A stretch of 64,000 nt of DNA from Arthrobacter globiformis (GCF_030817195.1 NZ_JAUSYZ010000001.1:62001-126000), one strand, 5' to 3'; counted from the first letter of the stretch, positions 53,039-62,374 are shown. Program-made: numbers and translations. The notes: generated by a model from the sequence alone, not told the origin.

Positions 53039-53473
53039 ATGGAAACCAAAGACATTACGTTCCGCACCCGCAAGTGGGTACGGCCGGAGGACCTCAACGC
53101 CAACGGCACGCTGTTCGGTGGCAGCCTGCTGAAGTGGATCGACGAGGAAGCCGCGATCTACGCCATCCTCCAGCTGGGCAACGGCCGCGCGGTCACGAAG
53201 TACATCTCCGAAATCAACTTCGTCAGCTCCGCGGTCCAGGGCGACCTGATCGAGATGGGCCTGACCGCCACGCGCTTCGGCCGCACGTCGCTGACCATGC
53301 GCGCCGAGGTGCGCAACATGATCACCCGGCAGAGCATCCTCACCATTGAGGAGATAGTGTTCGTCAACCTCAGCCCCACCGGCAAGCCGGAGCCGCATGG
53401 CTACACGGAAATCACCTACGACCGCGACCGCATCCCCACGCACCACCTCACCGAAACGCTGCAGCAGGACTAG
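53039..53473 (+). CDS. Acyl-CoA thioesterase (YciA-like hotdog)
   Basis: A 144-residue single hotdog protein. NANGTLFGGSLLKWIDEEAA has the acidic and glycine residues of the YciA/BACH active helix, and SEINFVSSAVQGDLIEM is the next strand block. It hydrolyses acyl-CoA thioesters. No RBS is visible before ATG 53039, while TAATCT lies 7 bases upstream, so the mRNA may be leaderless. Confidence 0.9.
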   Translation: METKDITFRTRKWVRPEDLNANGTLFGGSLLKWIDEEAAIYAILQLGNGRAVTKYISEINFVSSAVQGDLIEMGLTATRFGRTSLTMRAEVRNMITRQSILTIEEIVFVNLSPTGKPEPHGYTEITYDRDRIPTHHLTETLQQD

Positions 53474-53494
53474 CGAGCCGCCGTCGGCCGGGTT

Positions 53495-54526
53495 TTAACG
53501 GGAAGCCAGCCTCAGGAGCCCGTCGCGCAGCGGCTGTGCCCGTTCGGCCAGGGCCACGCCCGCCATGGCGGACGAAGCCAGCCGCAGCAGCTGGGTCTTG
53601 AGGGCGCGCTGCCGGTTGTATGCCTTGAGCGCGTCCTCCAGCGGACGGGCGTTGAGGAGTTCAGCCAGCGTGACAGCGTCCACGAGTGCCTCACAGGCGC
53701 CGCGGCCAAGGTTGGGCGTCATGCCATGCGCAGCGTCGCCCGCCAGCACGGCGCCCGGCCGCACAAAGCTGCCGAGGTTGGGCGTGGTCCAAATCCGCTG
53801 CGCCAGCGTGGCGTCTGGCGTGGCCAGCTCCAGCACTGTCCGGACGTCCGGCGCGCTTCCGGCGAAGCGCTCCCGTGCCTGCTTCAGTGCTTCGGCCGCA
53901 TCGACGCCCGCCGGTCCCAGGTTTGAGCGGAACGAGGCGTACCAGTAAGTCCTGCCGCCGGACGCAGGCGTGATGCCGAACAGCTGCCCGCGTCCCCAGT
54001 ATTCCCCGCCGGCGTCGGCCTGGACGGGCTCGGGAAGGACTCCGCGCAAGGCAAGGTACGGCGTCAGCCTTGCCTGCGACCTGGCACCCCAGAAGGAGCG
54101 GCGGACTACGCTGTGGACGCCGTCGGCCCCCACCAGCAGGCCTGACGCCAGCGGTCCGGTAGCGGGGACGCCGTCAACCCTGCCCTCGACGCGGCGCACG
54201 GATGCGGGCACGGCGGCTTCGAGGATCCGGATAAGGTCCGCCCGGGAGACGCCCAGGACCCCGCGCACCTCGGGTACCACCAGGGCTGTGCCCGTGGCGT
54301 CACGCAGGGCCATCCCGCCGAAGGCCGTGCCCGCCTCCCTGATCTGCGGCAGGACTCCCAGGACCGCGAGGGCTGCCTGCGCCTCCGGCCACATGGCCAG
54401 CGACGTCTCCACCGCCGGCACACCGGGCCGCTGCTCGTGGATGGTCACGTCGAAGCGCTCCGGGTCCAGGCCGGCCGCGAGCGCGAGGCCGGCGATGCCG
54501 CCGCCGATGATGGTTATGGCTTCCAT
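53495..54526 (-). CDS. FAD-dependent monooxygenase
   Basis: A 343-residue class A flavin monooxygenase. The FAD motif IIGGGIAGLALAAGL lies at residues 6-20, GADGVHSVVRR is the DG motif and VLAGDAAHGMTPNLGRGAC is the GD motif. It probably hydroxylates an aromatic or similar substrate. It neighbours pobA in the same direction, with an 87-base gap, but the two need not form one pathway. It is a short member of the family. Confidence 0.88.
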   Translation of the reverse strand: MEAITIIGGGIAGLALAAGLDPERFDVTIHEQRPGVPAVETSLAMWPEAQAALAVLGVLPQIREAGTAFGGMALRDATGTALVVPEVRGVLGVSRADLIRILEAAVPASVRRVEGRVDGVPATGPLASGLLVGADGVHSVVRRSFWGARSQARLTPYLALRGVLPEPVQADAGGEYWGRGQLFGITPASGGRTYWYASFRSNLGPAGVDAAEALKQARERFAGSAPDVRTVLELATPDATLAQRIWTTPNLGSFVRPGAVLAGDAAHGMTPNLGRGACEALVDAVTLAELLNARPLEDALKAYNRQRALKTQLLRLASSAMAGVALAERAQPLRDGLLRLASR

Positions 54527-54613
54527 GGACCCGATCTTAAGCCCGACGGCGGGATGCCGGGTGTGCGGGCCGCCCCCCCGCCGTGGGCGGTCCGCCGTGG
54601 GCCGGCAGCGGAC

Positions 54614-55798
54614 TTAGGCCGACGGCCAGCCGGTGTAGGCCTCGGCAAGGTACGCCTGGCCGTGCCGCGAGGACACCACGGAGTTCAGCTCGCCCAGCTG
54701 ACGGGCCCGGGCGAAGTCGCCGGCATCGGCAGGAGTGTGCAGCATGGTGGTCATCCAGTAGGAGAACTGCTGAGCCTTCCACACGCGGTCCAGGGCGCGG
54801 TCGCTGTACGAGTCCAGCAGGGCCGTGGAGCCGCTGTTGTAGTAACTGTCCAGCCCCTCGAACAGCACCTTCACGTCGTGGATCGCCAGATTCAGGCCCT
54901 TGGCACCCGTCGGCGGCACGGTGTGCGCGGCGTCGCCGGCGAGGAACAGCTTCCCGTGCCGCATGGGTGTGTGCACGAAGCTGCGGAACGGCAGGACCAT
55001 CTTGTCGATGACCGGGCCTTCCTTCAGCTCGAAGCCGTTGCCGTTGACGCGGCTGCGGAACTCCGCCCAGATCCGCTCATCGTTCCAGTCGGCCACGTTT
55101 TCCTTGGGGTCGCACTGGAAGTACATCCGCTGCACGGTCTCGGTGCGCTGGCTGATAAGGGCAAAGCCGTTCTCGGAGTTGGCGTAGATCAGCTCGTCGG
55201 AACTGCGCGGCGCCTCGGCAAGGATGCCGAACCACGCGAACGGGTACTCGTGGAAGTACCACTTGCGGTGCGCCTCCGGGATCTGGAAACGGCAGTGGCT
55301 GCGCGAGCCGTCGGCACCGGTGATGAAGTCGGCCTGCAGCTCGTACTCAACACCGTCGGCATCCGTGAACCAGACCTTGGGCTTGTCCTCGATGCCGTGG
55401 ATGGTCGTGTCGGTGACGCTGTAGCGCACGTCGCCGCCGTCGGCTTCCCGGCGCGCGGCGAGGTCCATGAAGACGTCGGTCTGCGGGTAGAGCCAGACGG
55501 ACTCGCCCACGAGTTCCTTGAAGTCGATGCGGTGGCTTTCGCCGTTGAACCGCAGCTCAATGCCGTCGTGCCGGTCTCCTTCCCGCAGCACGCGGTCGGA
55601 CACGCCGCCCTCCACGAGCATGTTGACTGTGCCGTGCTCCAGGATGCCCGCGCGGACTGTCTCGGAAATTTCCTGGCGGCTGCGAATTTCGATCACGGTG
55701 GATTCAATTCCGGCCTTGGCCAGCAGGTGGGACAGCATGAGTCCCGCAGGACCCGCGCCCAGAATAGCCACCTGGGTGGTGATGATCTGTCGTGCCAT
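54614..55798 (-). CDS. pobA: 4-Hydroxybenzoate 3-monooxygenase
   Basis: A 394-residue flavoprotein that converts 4-hydroxybenzoate to protocatechuate with NADPH and oxygen. ILGAGPAGLMLSHLLAKAGI is the FAD-binding motif, FITGADGSRSHCR is the DG motif and LAGDAAHTVPPTGAKGLNLA the GD motif; the overall alignment with PobA is close. GAGGAA lies before the ATG. An operator-like 15-mer (55895-55909) lies about 97 bases upstream, matching one near the adjacent IclR gene. Downstream pca genes are not in the window. Confidence 0.95.
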   Translation of the reverse strand: MARQIITTQVAILGAGPAGLMLSHLLAKAGIESTVIEIRSRQEISETVRAGILEHGTVNMLVEGGVSDRVLREGDRHDGIELRFNGESHRIDFKELVGESVWLYPQTDVFMDLAARREADGGDVRYSVTDTTIHGIEDKPKVWFTDADGVEYELQADFITGADGSRSHCRFQIPEAHRKWYFHEYPFAWFGILAEAPRSSDELIYANSENGFALISQRTETVQRMYFQCDPKENVADWNDERIWAEFRSRVNGNGFELKEGPVIDKMVLPFRSFVHTPMRHGKLFLAGDAAHTVPPTGAKGLNLAIHDVKVLFEGLDSYYNSGSTALLDSYSDRALDRVWKAQQFSYWMTTMLHTPADAGDFARARQLGELNSVVSSRHGQAYLAEAYTGWPSA

Positions 55799-55894
55799 GG
55801 TGTTCCTCGCTCCGTTGCGTGGCCCGGGAGTCCGGGCGGAAGGTGATTGCTGGCTAACAGTGTGCGCCGGAGAATGTGGTCGGCGTTACCATAA

Positions 55895-55909
55895 TTCCGC
55901 TGAATGGAA
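55895..55909. promoter_or_regulatory. IclR-type operator candidate upstream of pobA
   Basis: TTCCGCTGAATGGAA at 55895-55909 is a near-palindrome that shares 11 of 15 bases with TTCCATTGAATGGTT upstream of the iclR/MFS pair. Its position suits control of pobA. Confidence 0.65.
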
Positions 55910-55930
55910 GCGTAGGCCCTCGGGCAAGAA

Positions 55931-56680
55931 TCAGCCGGCGCCCTCAGCGAGCCGCCGCGCGATGCCGCGCGCCGCCGTTTGGAGCGCCGGTACCAGCGCC
56001 TGCATGCGCATCTCCCGCAGCGGAACCACGACGCCGATTGCTGCCACCGCGCGCTTCTGGCCGTCCAAAACGGGGACAGCTATACCCCAGGTGTCGGGAT
56101 CGATGACGCCCGCCAGTTCCGCGTAGCCCTGGTTCGCGGCCTCGGCCAGCAGGGCGCGCACTTCGTCGCGGCCAACTTTTCCGGCAGGCTCCGCGAACTG
56201 GTCCAGGTACTCGGCCTGGACGTGCTTTGGCTGGTGCGACATCAGGGCCAGCCCGGCCGATGAGACGTGGACTGCCATCCGGCCCGCGATCTGGGCCCGA
56301 TTGGCCACGGACCCTCGGCGGGACAGCCGCTCAACAAAGAGCGCTTCCCATCCGTCGAGCACCGCGAGGTTCACGTTCTGGTTCAGTACATGCTGGATGT
56401 CCTCCATGAAGGGCATGGCTGCCTGGCGCAAGGCCAGCGTCGGCGAATTGCGGTTCACCAGCTCCCACAGTCTCAGGCCCAGCCGCACCGAGCCGCCGGG
56501 GCTGGTTTCGAGCAGGCCATGCGTGGCCAGCTGCCGCACCAGGCGGTGGGCGGTGGTGAGCGGAAGGTCCGCGCGCTCCGCTAGCTCGGACAGCTGCAGG
56601 ACCGTAACGCCGGCCGGGAACGCCGCAATAACTCGAACGACGCGGTCCACCACCGAGTCCCCCGAAACTGAATTGGCCAC
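55931..56680 (-). CDS. IclR family regulator of 4-hydroxybenzoate genes (PobR/PcaR-like)
   Basis: A 249-residue regulator with GTG start 56680. The N-terminal winged HTH (VLQLSELAERADLPLTTAHR then LVRQLATHGLLET) is followed by an IclR effector domain with FVERLSRRGSVANRAQIAGR and VGRDEVRALLAEAA. It lies between pobA and an aromatic-acid permease gene. IclR-family PobR and PcaR/PcaU control 4-hydroxybenzoate and protocatechuate pathways, so this is the likely activator or repressor. It may also bind its own promoter. Confidence 0.88.
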   Translation of the reverse strand: MANSVSGDSVVDRVVRVIAAFPAGVTVLQLSELAERADLPLTTAHRLVRQLATHGLLETSPGGSVRLGLRLWELVNRNSPTLALRQAAMPFMEDIQHVLNQNVNLAVLDGWEALFVERLSRRGSVANRAQIAGRMAVHVSSAGLALMSHQPKHVQAEYLDQFAEPAGKVGRDEVRALLAEAANQGYAELAGVIDPDTWGIAVPVLDGQKRAVAAIGVVVPLREMRMQALVPALQTAARGIARRLAEGAG

Positions 56681-56690
56681 CGCGTTCCAC

Positions 56691-56743
56691 TTCCATTGAA
56701 TGGTTTGAGTTGTCCCAGATTACACCCGGCGGTGATACAACTC
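56691..56743. promoter_or_regulatory. Operator region between iclR and the AAHS permease
   Basis: TTCCATTGAATGGTT (56691-56705) contains the palindrome CCATTGAATGG and matches the site before pobA. An overlapping inverted repeat, GAGTTGT (56707-56713) and ACAACTC (56737-56743), covers the presumed promoter of the permease. The first site starts 11 bases from the iclR start codon, which suits autorepression. Confidence 0.65.
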
Positions 56744-56785
56744 TCATGTCGAATGTGACGCTTCTACCCGGACGATGAGGTTCCC

Positions 56786-58156
56786 ATGTCAACGCTCACT
56801 GTTGCCCGCCGCTCCCAGTGGCCCGTCTGGCTTTGCTGGCTGGCCATGGTGCTGGACGGATTCGACCTGGTGGTGCTGGGCACCGTCATACCCACCCTGA
56901 TCAAGACCCAGGACCTGGGCTTCGACGCTATCGGGGCCACCTACGCGGCCACCATCTCGCTGGTGGGCGTTGGCATCGGGGCGCTCTTCATCGCGCCGCT
57001 CTCGGACCGCTTCGGCCGCCGACGGCTCCTTGTTGCCTGCGTAACCTGGTTCTCGCTCTTCACCATAGCCGTCGTCTTTGCCCCCAACGTTGCCATGTTC
57101 GGCATCTTCAGGCTCCTCGCGGGCGTGGGACTCGGAGCCTGCCTGCCCGCAGCCCTGGCCTATATGAACGATTACGCCCCCGCCGGCACCGCCGGAAAGT
57201 CTACTACCCGGACCATGACCGGTTATCACGTTGGCGCCGTGGCCACAGCGTTCCTGGCCATCCTGGTGGTGCCTGACTGGCGCATCATGTTCGTCGTGGG
57301 AGGCCTTGCCGGGTTCGTGCTGGTGCCGTTCCTGTGGTTCCGGCTGCCGGAAACCCTGCCGCCCGTCCAGGCGGAGCCCGCGGTAATTAATGATGCCGAG
57401 GCTAACCGCGCCGAAGGCGGGGCCGCAGAAGCCCGCCGCGCCGGGCCCGCCCGGACACACCGGCCCATCGCCGTGCCGGCGGCCGAGCCCGAGGCTGCGC
57501 CGGCGTCGTTGCTGGCCGACCAGGCCGGCGAGCGGGCCAGCTTCCGGGACCTCACGCGCAAGCCGTATCCGCTGGTTGCCCTGGGAATTGCGGTCGCGTC
57601 ATTCATGGGGCTCCTGCTGGTCTACGGCCTGAATACCTGGCTGCCGCAACTCATGTCCTCCGCCGGCTACACAGTCAGCACGGGCCTGGTGCTGCTCCTG
57701 GTGCTTAACGTGGGCGCCGTGGTGGGCCTGATCGTGGCCGGCATCCTGGCCGACAAGCACGGCACCAAGAAAATCGTGCTCCTCTGGTTCGGCCTATCCG
57801 CCCTCTTCCTGGCCGTCCTCAGCATCAAGGTCCAAAGCGAACTGCTGCTCAACGCTGCCGTGTTCGTGACCGGCGTCTTCGTGTTCAGCTCCCAGGTTCT
57901 CGTCTACGCCTGGGTCAGCCAGCTCTTCCCGGCCCGGCTCCGCGGCACGGCCCTGGGCTTTGCCGCGGGCGTCGGGCGGCTCGGCGCCATCATGGGACCG
58001 GCCGTCACCGGAACGCTCGTGGCCGCCGGCATCGCCTATCCGTGGGGCTTCTACGTCTTCGCCGGCGCCGCGGTACTGGGTCTGCTGGCCCTGGTGACCG
58101 TCCCCCATGCCATCGCGCCGGCACCCGGCCAGCCGTCCGACGTCGGGCGTTCCTAG
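56786..58156 (+). CDS. Aromatic acid:H+ symporter family MFS transporter (PcaK-like)
   Basis: A 456-residue permease with twelve TM helices. LDGFDLVVLGTVIPTLIK in TM1 carries the DGxD motif typical of the AAHS group, and APLSDRFGRRRLLVACV is the MFS loop motif. The central loop (about residues 195-255) is longer than usual and Ala/Glu/Pro-rich. It probably imports 4-hydroxybenzoate or protocatechuate for PobA. It is divergent from the IclR gene and shares its operator region. Confidence 0.9.
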   Translation: MSTLTVARRSQWPVWLCWLAMVLDGFDLVVLGTVIPTLIKTQDLGFDAIGATYAATISLVGVGIGALFIAPLSDRFGRRRLLVACVTWFSLFTIAVVFAPNVAMFGIFRLLAGVGLGACLPAALAYMNDYAPAGTAGKSTTRTMTGYHVGAVATAFLAILVVPDWRIMFVVGGLAGFVLVPFLWFRLPETLPPVQAEPAVINDAEANRAEGGAAEARRAGPARTHRPIAVPAAEPEAAPASLLADQAGERASFRDLTRKPYPLVALGIAVASFMGLLLVYGLNTWLPQLMSSAGYTVSTGLVLLLVLNVGAVVGLIVAGILADKHGTKKIVLLWFGLSALFLAVLSIKVQSELLLNAAVFVTGVFVFSSQVLVYAWVSQLFPARLRGTALGFAAGVGRLGAIMGPAVTGTLVAAGIAYPWGFYVFAGAAVLGLLALVTVPHAIAPAPGQPSDVGRS

Positions 58157-58321
58157 ACGGAAACCGGCCCTCCCCCGCACGAGCGGCCAGCGCCGGGCCG
58201 GGCGGGCGGCACCCTGCCGGGAGGCCGCCGTCGGGCGCCCTGGGCCAGCCACTTCCGCTGGCGACGGCGGCGGGTAACCTAAGGACAGTAAGTTCACTTA
58301 CCATCCCGGGAGGCTGACCCC

Positions 58322-60703
58322 ATGACGGACCGGATCGCAGACATCTGGGGTGAGCGGACACCCCACGGAAGCGGCCAGCCGTGGCCCGAACGCGTGGACC
58401 AGGTCCTGGCCGAGGGGCTGGCCGACGCCGACGTCGACCGCTGGGTGCAGTCAGCCTGCGTCCTGTGCAGCAACGGCTGTGGCTGCGACATCGCCGTCAA
58501 GGACGGGAAAATGGTGGGCATCCGCGGCCGCAGGGAGGACCGGGTGAACCGCGGCCGGCTGGGGCCCAAGGGCCTCTACGGCAGCTGGCAGGGCGAGGAC
58601 CACCGGGCCCGCCTGACCCGCCCGCTGGTCAGGGTGGACGGCGAGCTGGTGGAGACGGACTGGGACACGGCCATGGGCCGCATCGTGGAGCGGAGCAAGG
58701 AACTTTTGGCCAGTAAGGGCCCGCTCAGCCACGGTTTCTACACCAGCGGGCAGCTGTTCCTGGAGGAGTACTATGCGCTGGGCATCCTCGGCAAGGCCGG
58801 AATCGGCACGCCGCACATGGACGGCAACACGCGGCTGTGCACGGCCACGGCCGCGGCGGCACTGAAGGAATCCTTCGGCGCCGACGGCCAGCCCGGCAGC
58901 TATGCCGACGTCGATGAGTGCAGCGCCGTGTTCCTGTACGGCCACAACATGGCGGAGACGCAGACGGTGCTGTGGTCGCGCGTGCTGGACCGGCTGGACG
59001 GGCCCAACCCGCCGAAGCTCGTGTGCGTCGACCCGCGCGACACCGAGGTGGCCCGCCGTGCCGACGTGCACCTGGCGGTTCATCCGGGCACCAACCTGGC
59101 GCTGATGAACGGGCTGGTCCGCGAGCTCTTCGCCAACGGCTGGATCGACGAAGCCTACATCGCGGAGCACACCGCCAACGTGGACCAGTTGCGCAGCGTG
59201 GTGGAGCCATGGACCCCGGAGAAAGTGGCCGAAACCTGCGGCGTGGAGGCCGCAGACGTGCGGCGCGCGGCGGAGATCTTCGGCACCGAGGGCAGGGTGC
59301 TTTCCACGGTCCTGCAGGGCTTCTACCAGTCGGCCCATGCGACGGCGTCCGCGTGCCAGGTCAACAACCTCCATCTGCTCCGCGGCATGCTGGGCAAGCC
59401 AGGCTGCGGTCTGCTGCAGATGAACGGGCAGCCCACCGCCCAGAACAACAGGGAATGCGGGGCCGACGGCGACCTTCCGGGCTTCCGCAACTGGGAGAAC
59501 CCGCAGCACGTGCAGGACCTGGCCCGGCTGTGGAACGTTGATCCCGCGATCATCCCGGACTGGGCCCCGCCGACGCACGCCCTGCAGATCTTCCGTTACG
59601 TCGAACAGGGCTCCATTGGGCTGCTGTGGATTTCCGCCACGAACCCGGCCGTGTCCATGCCCCAGCTGGAACGCATCCGGCACATCCTGGACAAGGACAG
59701 CCTGTTCCTGGTGGTGCAGGACATCTACCTCACCGAAACGGCGCAGTATGCGGACGTCGTCCTCCCCTGCGCTGCGTGGGGCGAGAAGACCGGCACCTTC
59801 ACGAACGCTGACCGGACCGTCCACCTGTCCGAGAAGGCCGTCGATCCGCCGGGCGAGGCACGCAGCGACCTCGACGTTTTCCTCGACTATGCCCGCCGGA
59901 TGGGGTTCAAGGACAAGGACGGGCAGCCGCTGCTGGACTGGTCCGGCCCGGAGGACGGGTTCGAGGCGTGGAAGGAATGCTCGCGCGGCCGGCCGTGCGA
60001 CTATACGGGCCTCAGCTACGACATGCTCCGCGGCGGCAGCGGCATCCAGTGGCCCTGCACCGCGGAGCAACCCGCCGGCACCGAGCGGCTTTACACCGAC
60101 GCCCGGTTCCCCACCGCGCCGGAGTACTGCGAGTCCTTCGGGCACGACCTCCTCACCGGCGCCACCACGGGCGAAACCCAGTACAAGGCAACCGTCGAAC
60201 CCGGGAAGGCGTGGCTCAAGGCCCTCGAGTACACCCCGCCGCACGAGGAACCCGACGCCGAGTACCCGCTGCGTTACACCACCGGCCGGACGGCGTACCA
60301 CTTCCACACCCGCACCAAGACCGGCCGCAGCCGCCGCCTTAACGGCGCCGCGCCTGAGCCGTGGATCGAGATGTCCGTGGAGGACGCCGCACGCGCCGGC
60401 TGCCAGGAGGGGGACATTGTCCGGGTGACGTCCCGCCGCGGCAGCTTGGAAGTTCCGGTGCGGGTCGGGGACATCCGGCCGGGCACGGTCTTCGCCCCGT
60501 TCCACTATGGCTACTGGGACACGCCCGACGGCGACAGGCACAGGGCCGCGAACGAACTCACCGTCACCGAATGGGACCCGGTGTCCAAGCAGCCGCTGTT
60601 CAAGAACGCCGCCGTCCGGGTGGAAAAACTGCGCAGCGGCGACGGCCCGTCGAAGGCCCCGGACACCACCGCATCCCGCCGCGCAACAGGAGCCCCGCGA
60701 TGA
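58322..60703 (+). CDS. Molybdopterin (bis-MGD) oxidoreductase
   Basis: A 793-residue enzyme of the DMSO reductase/nitrate reductase superfamily, without a Tat signal, so it is probably cytoplasmic. The N-terminal cluster motif is CVLCSNGC (C46, C49, C53) with an extra C55. The usual fourth cysteine (LCxKG) is replaced by LGPKG at residue 81. A candidate Mo-ligand cysteine lies in NTRLCTATA (C173), as in NapA-like enzymes. The C-terminal domain has TTGRTAYHFHTRTKTGRS and APFHYGYWD. The stop overlaps the next start (ATGA). The substrate is unknown; annotation as a nitrate or formate enzyme would be a guess. Confidence 0.88.
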   Translation: MTDRIADIWGERTPHGSGQPWPERVDQVLAEGLADADVDRWVQSACVLCSNGCGCDIAVKDGKMVGIRGRREDRVNRGRLGPKGLYGSWQGEDHRARLTRPLVRVDGELVETDWDTAMGRIVERSKELLASKGPLSHGFYTSGQLFLEEYYALGILGKAGIGTPHMDGNTRLCTATAAAALKESFGADGQPGSYADVDECSAVFLYGHNMAETQTVLWSRVLDRLDGPNPPKLVCVDPRDTEVARRADVHLAVHPGTNLALMNGLVRELFANGWIDEAYIAEHTANVDQLRSVVEPWTPEKVAETCGVEAADVRRAAEIFGTEGRVLSTVLQGFYQSAHATASACQVNNLHLLRGMLGKPGCGLLQMNGQPTAQNNRECGADGDLPGFRNWENPQHVQDLARLWNVDPAIIPDWAPPTHALQIFRYVEQGSIGLLWISATNPAVSMPQLERIRHILDKDSLFLVVQDIYLTETAQYADVVLPCAAWGEKTGTFTNADRTVHLSEKAVDPPGEARSDLDVFLDYARRMGFKDKDGQPLLDWSGPEDGFEAWKECSRGRPCDYTGLSYDMLRGGSGIQWPCTAEQPAGTERLYTDARFPTAPEYCESFGHDLLTGATTGETQYKATVEPGKAWLKALEYTPPHEEPDAEYPLRYTTGRTAYHFHTRTKTGRSRRLNGAAPEPWIEMSVEDAARAGCQEGDIVRVTSRRGSLEVPVRVGDIRPGTVFAPFHYGYWDTPDGDRHRAANELTVTEWDPVSKQPLFKNAAVRVEKLRSGDGPSKAPDTTASRRATGAPR

Positions 60704-61161
60704 AACTCCCTGTCTACATCGGCCTGCTGGACGAGGCGGAAGCCACGCTGGCGTCGTCGTTCCGGGTTGTGGCGGACGGCCACGGCGACGAACCCGACGT
60801 GCACTTCATCCTGCAGACGTTCGCCAAGAAGTGCGACACGCACCGGGAAGCACTGAAGCCTGTCATCGGCCGCTACGGCGAAGACGTCGAGGGCGAGGAG
60901 GAGCACCGGCTGACGGCCAACGGCGTGAAGGAGGTCCGCTCCGGGCCGCTGGCTTTGATGCTGGACCTGCAGGACCTGTACGTGCTGGTCAACCACATCG
61001 ACGTCACCTGGATGATGGTGGGGCAGGCCGCCAAGGGTGACCGGGACAAGGAACTCCAAGGCGTCGTGGAGCAGTGTGAGGGCGACTCGGAGCTGCAGAT
61101 CCGTTGGCTGCAGACCAGGATGAAGCAGGCCGCGCCCCAGGCGCTCCTGGTAGCTGAGTGA
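60700..61161 (+). CDS. Small helical protein coupled to the Mo oxidoreductase
   Basis: A 153-residue, all-helical, cytoplasmic protein overlapping the oxidoreductase by four bases (ATGA), hence translationally coupled. The N-terminal KLPVYIGLLDEAEATLASSF is followed by acidic helices (VIGRYGEDVEGEEEHRLTA) and LMLDLQDLYVLVNHIDVTWM. The spacing of Glu and His residues suggests a four-helix bundle (ferritin-like or hemerythrin-like), but metal ligands cannot be assigned from the sequence. It may be a dedicated subunit or a chaperone of the Mo enzyme. No named family recognised. Confidence 0.7.
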   Translation: MKLPVYIGLLDEAEATLASSFRVVADGHGDEPDVHFILQTFAKKCDTHREALKPVIGRYGEDVEGEEEHRLTANGVKEVRSGPLALMLDLQDLYVLVNHIDVTWMMVGQAAKGDRDKELQGVVEQCEGDSELQIRWLQTRMKQAAPQALLVAE

Positions 61162-61192
61162 GCAGTGGCCGAGTGAGCTGTGGCCGCGCGCT

Positions 61193-62269
61193 TCAGCGCG
61201 GGGCCACTTCCGCCGACGTCCGCTGCGAAAGCCGGGACCACACGGCGGGGGCCAGCACCACGGCGATTCCGACGGCGGCGCCGATCACCGTTTCCACGAT
61301 CCGGTCCCGGAGCAGGATGCCGGGCGCGGCAGGCGAGACCAGCAGCGTGGACGTGAGCGCCAGCGGCGTGACGAAGACCTGGGCCAGCACGTAGTTCCGG
61401 GCAATGAAGAGCTCGGCGCCGAACTGGCAGATGGCGATCACCAGGACCGTCTGCCACGGCACGGGCTGCAGCAGCAGGATGCCCGCCAGGAGAATGAGGC
61501 CCAGCACGGTTCCGATAATCCTTTGGATGCCGCGTGCAATGCGGTGTCGCGTGGTGCGTCCCACCAGCGGAACGACTGCCGCGACCATGGCCCAGTAGTT
61601 GTGCCCGAAGCCGAGCAGCTGGCCAATGAGGGTGGCGAGGGTGCCTGCGAGCCCCGCGGCCACCAGGTAGCCCACGGCCTCAAGCCCGGCGGCACGCTTC
61701 TCCTCGGCGGTGAGCCGGACGGGCGGAGGCATCTCCCACGGCGTCCGGTGGCTCCGCAGCACCCGGGAGGACAGCCCCACGGCCAGGCAGAAGAGCGTGG
61801 TTGCGAGGGACACCAGCAGGCACTGCCACAGCGGCGGCTGGTTGGGGATGGACGCGATCGCGGCGAAGGCGAAGATGTGGAACAGCGAGCCGGCCGGCCG
61901 GTGCCGCCACCGGGCGATCACCAGCGAGCAGCCGCCGGCCACAAGCGTGGTGGCCAGAACCTGCAGCCAGATGCCCGCCTCCTGGGACAGTCCGCCGGTG
62001 TGCACGACGCGGGCGGTCAGCGTGGCCAGGAGGATCACCAGGAGCATGAGCGCACCCGCCCGGACCTGGATGAAGAAGCGCTTGCGGTGCAGCTCGCCGC
62101 GGCCATAGATGCCGGTGAACGCACCGAAGGAGGCAAAGATCGCCAGGTCCAGCCGGCCCAGCAGCACCAGGGTGATTAGCGGCACGAACACGCCCACGGC
62201 GCACCGCATGGCGACGTGATGGTCCTTGTTTGCCGGGGCAAGGGTGAACAACTCGGCCAGCAGCTTCAC
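61193..62269 (-). CDS. FUSC family membrane protein
   Basis: A 358-residue protein with GTG start 62269 and two blocks of hydrophobic segments. The first block contains SFGAFTGIYGRGELHRKR and the second GFGHNYWAMVAAVVPLVGRTTRHRIARGIQRIIGT, the FUSC (fusaric-acid-resistance-like) signature. Family members are implicated in aromatic acid efflux. The substrate is unknown. It faces the Mo enzyme operon tail-to-tail. Confidence 0.88.
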   Translation of the reverse strand: MKLLAELFTLAPANKDHHVAMRCAVGVFVPLITLVLLGRLDLAIFASFGAFTGIYGRGELHRKRFFIQVRAGALMLLVILLATLTARVVHTGGLSQEAGIWLQVLATTLVAGGCSLVIARWRHRPAGSLFHIFAFAAIASIPNQPPLWQCLLVSLATTLFCLAVGLSSRVLRSHRTPWEMPPPVRLTAEEKRAAGLEAVGYLVAAGLAGTLATLIGQLLGFGHNYWAMVAAVVPLVGRTTRHRIARGIQRIIGTVLGLILLAGILLLQPVPWQTVLVIAICQFGAELFIARNYVLAQVFVTPLALTSTLLVSPAAPGILLRDRIVETVIGAAVGIAVVLAPAVWSRLSQRTSAEVAPR

Positions 62270-62343
62270 GGTGAAATCGCGCCTTTCGTTGCAGTCTGGA
62301 ACTGACGACGGCGGCGCTGGCGTTCGCTTACCAGTTTAACGGG

Positions 62344-62374
62344 GGCGGCCTCCGCCTTCCCCGCGGAGGCCGCC
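62344..62374. terminator. Hairpin downstream of the secreted propeller gene
   Basis: A perfect 12-base stem (62344-62355 with 62363-62374) around CTTCCCC, located just after the propeller-gene stop (minus strand) and before the FUSC gene. Confidence 0.7.

Noticed and set aside
58451..60541. A 696-codon antisense open frame
   Set aside because: It lies wholly opposite the molybdopterin oxidoreductase, whose motifs are clear; it is a by-product of high GC at third positions.
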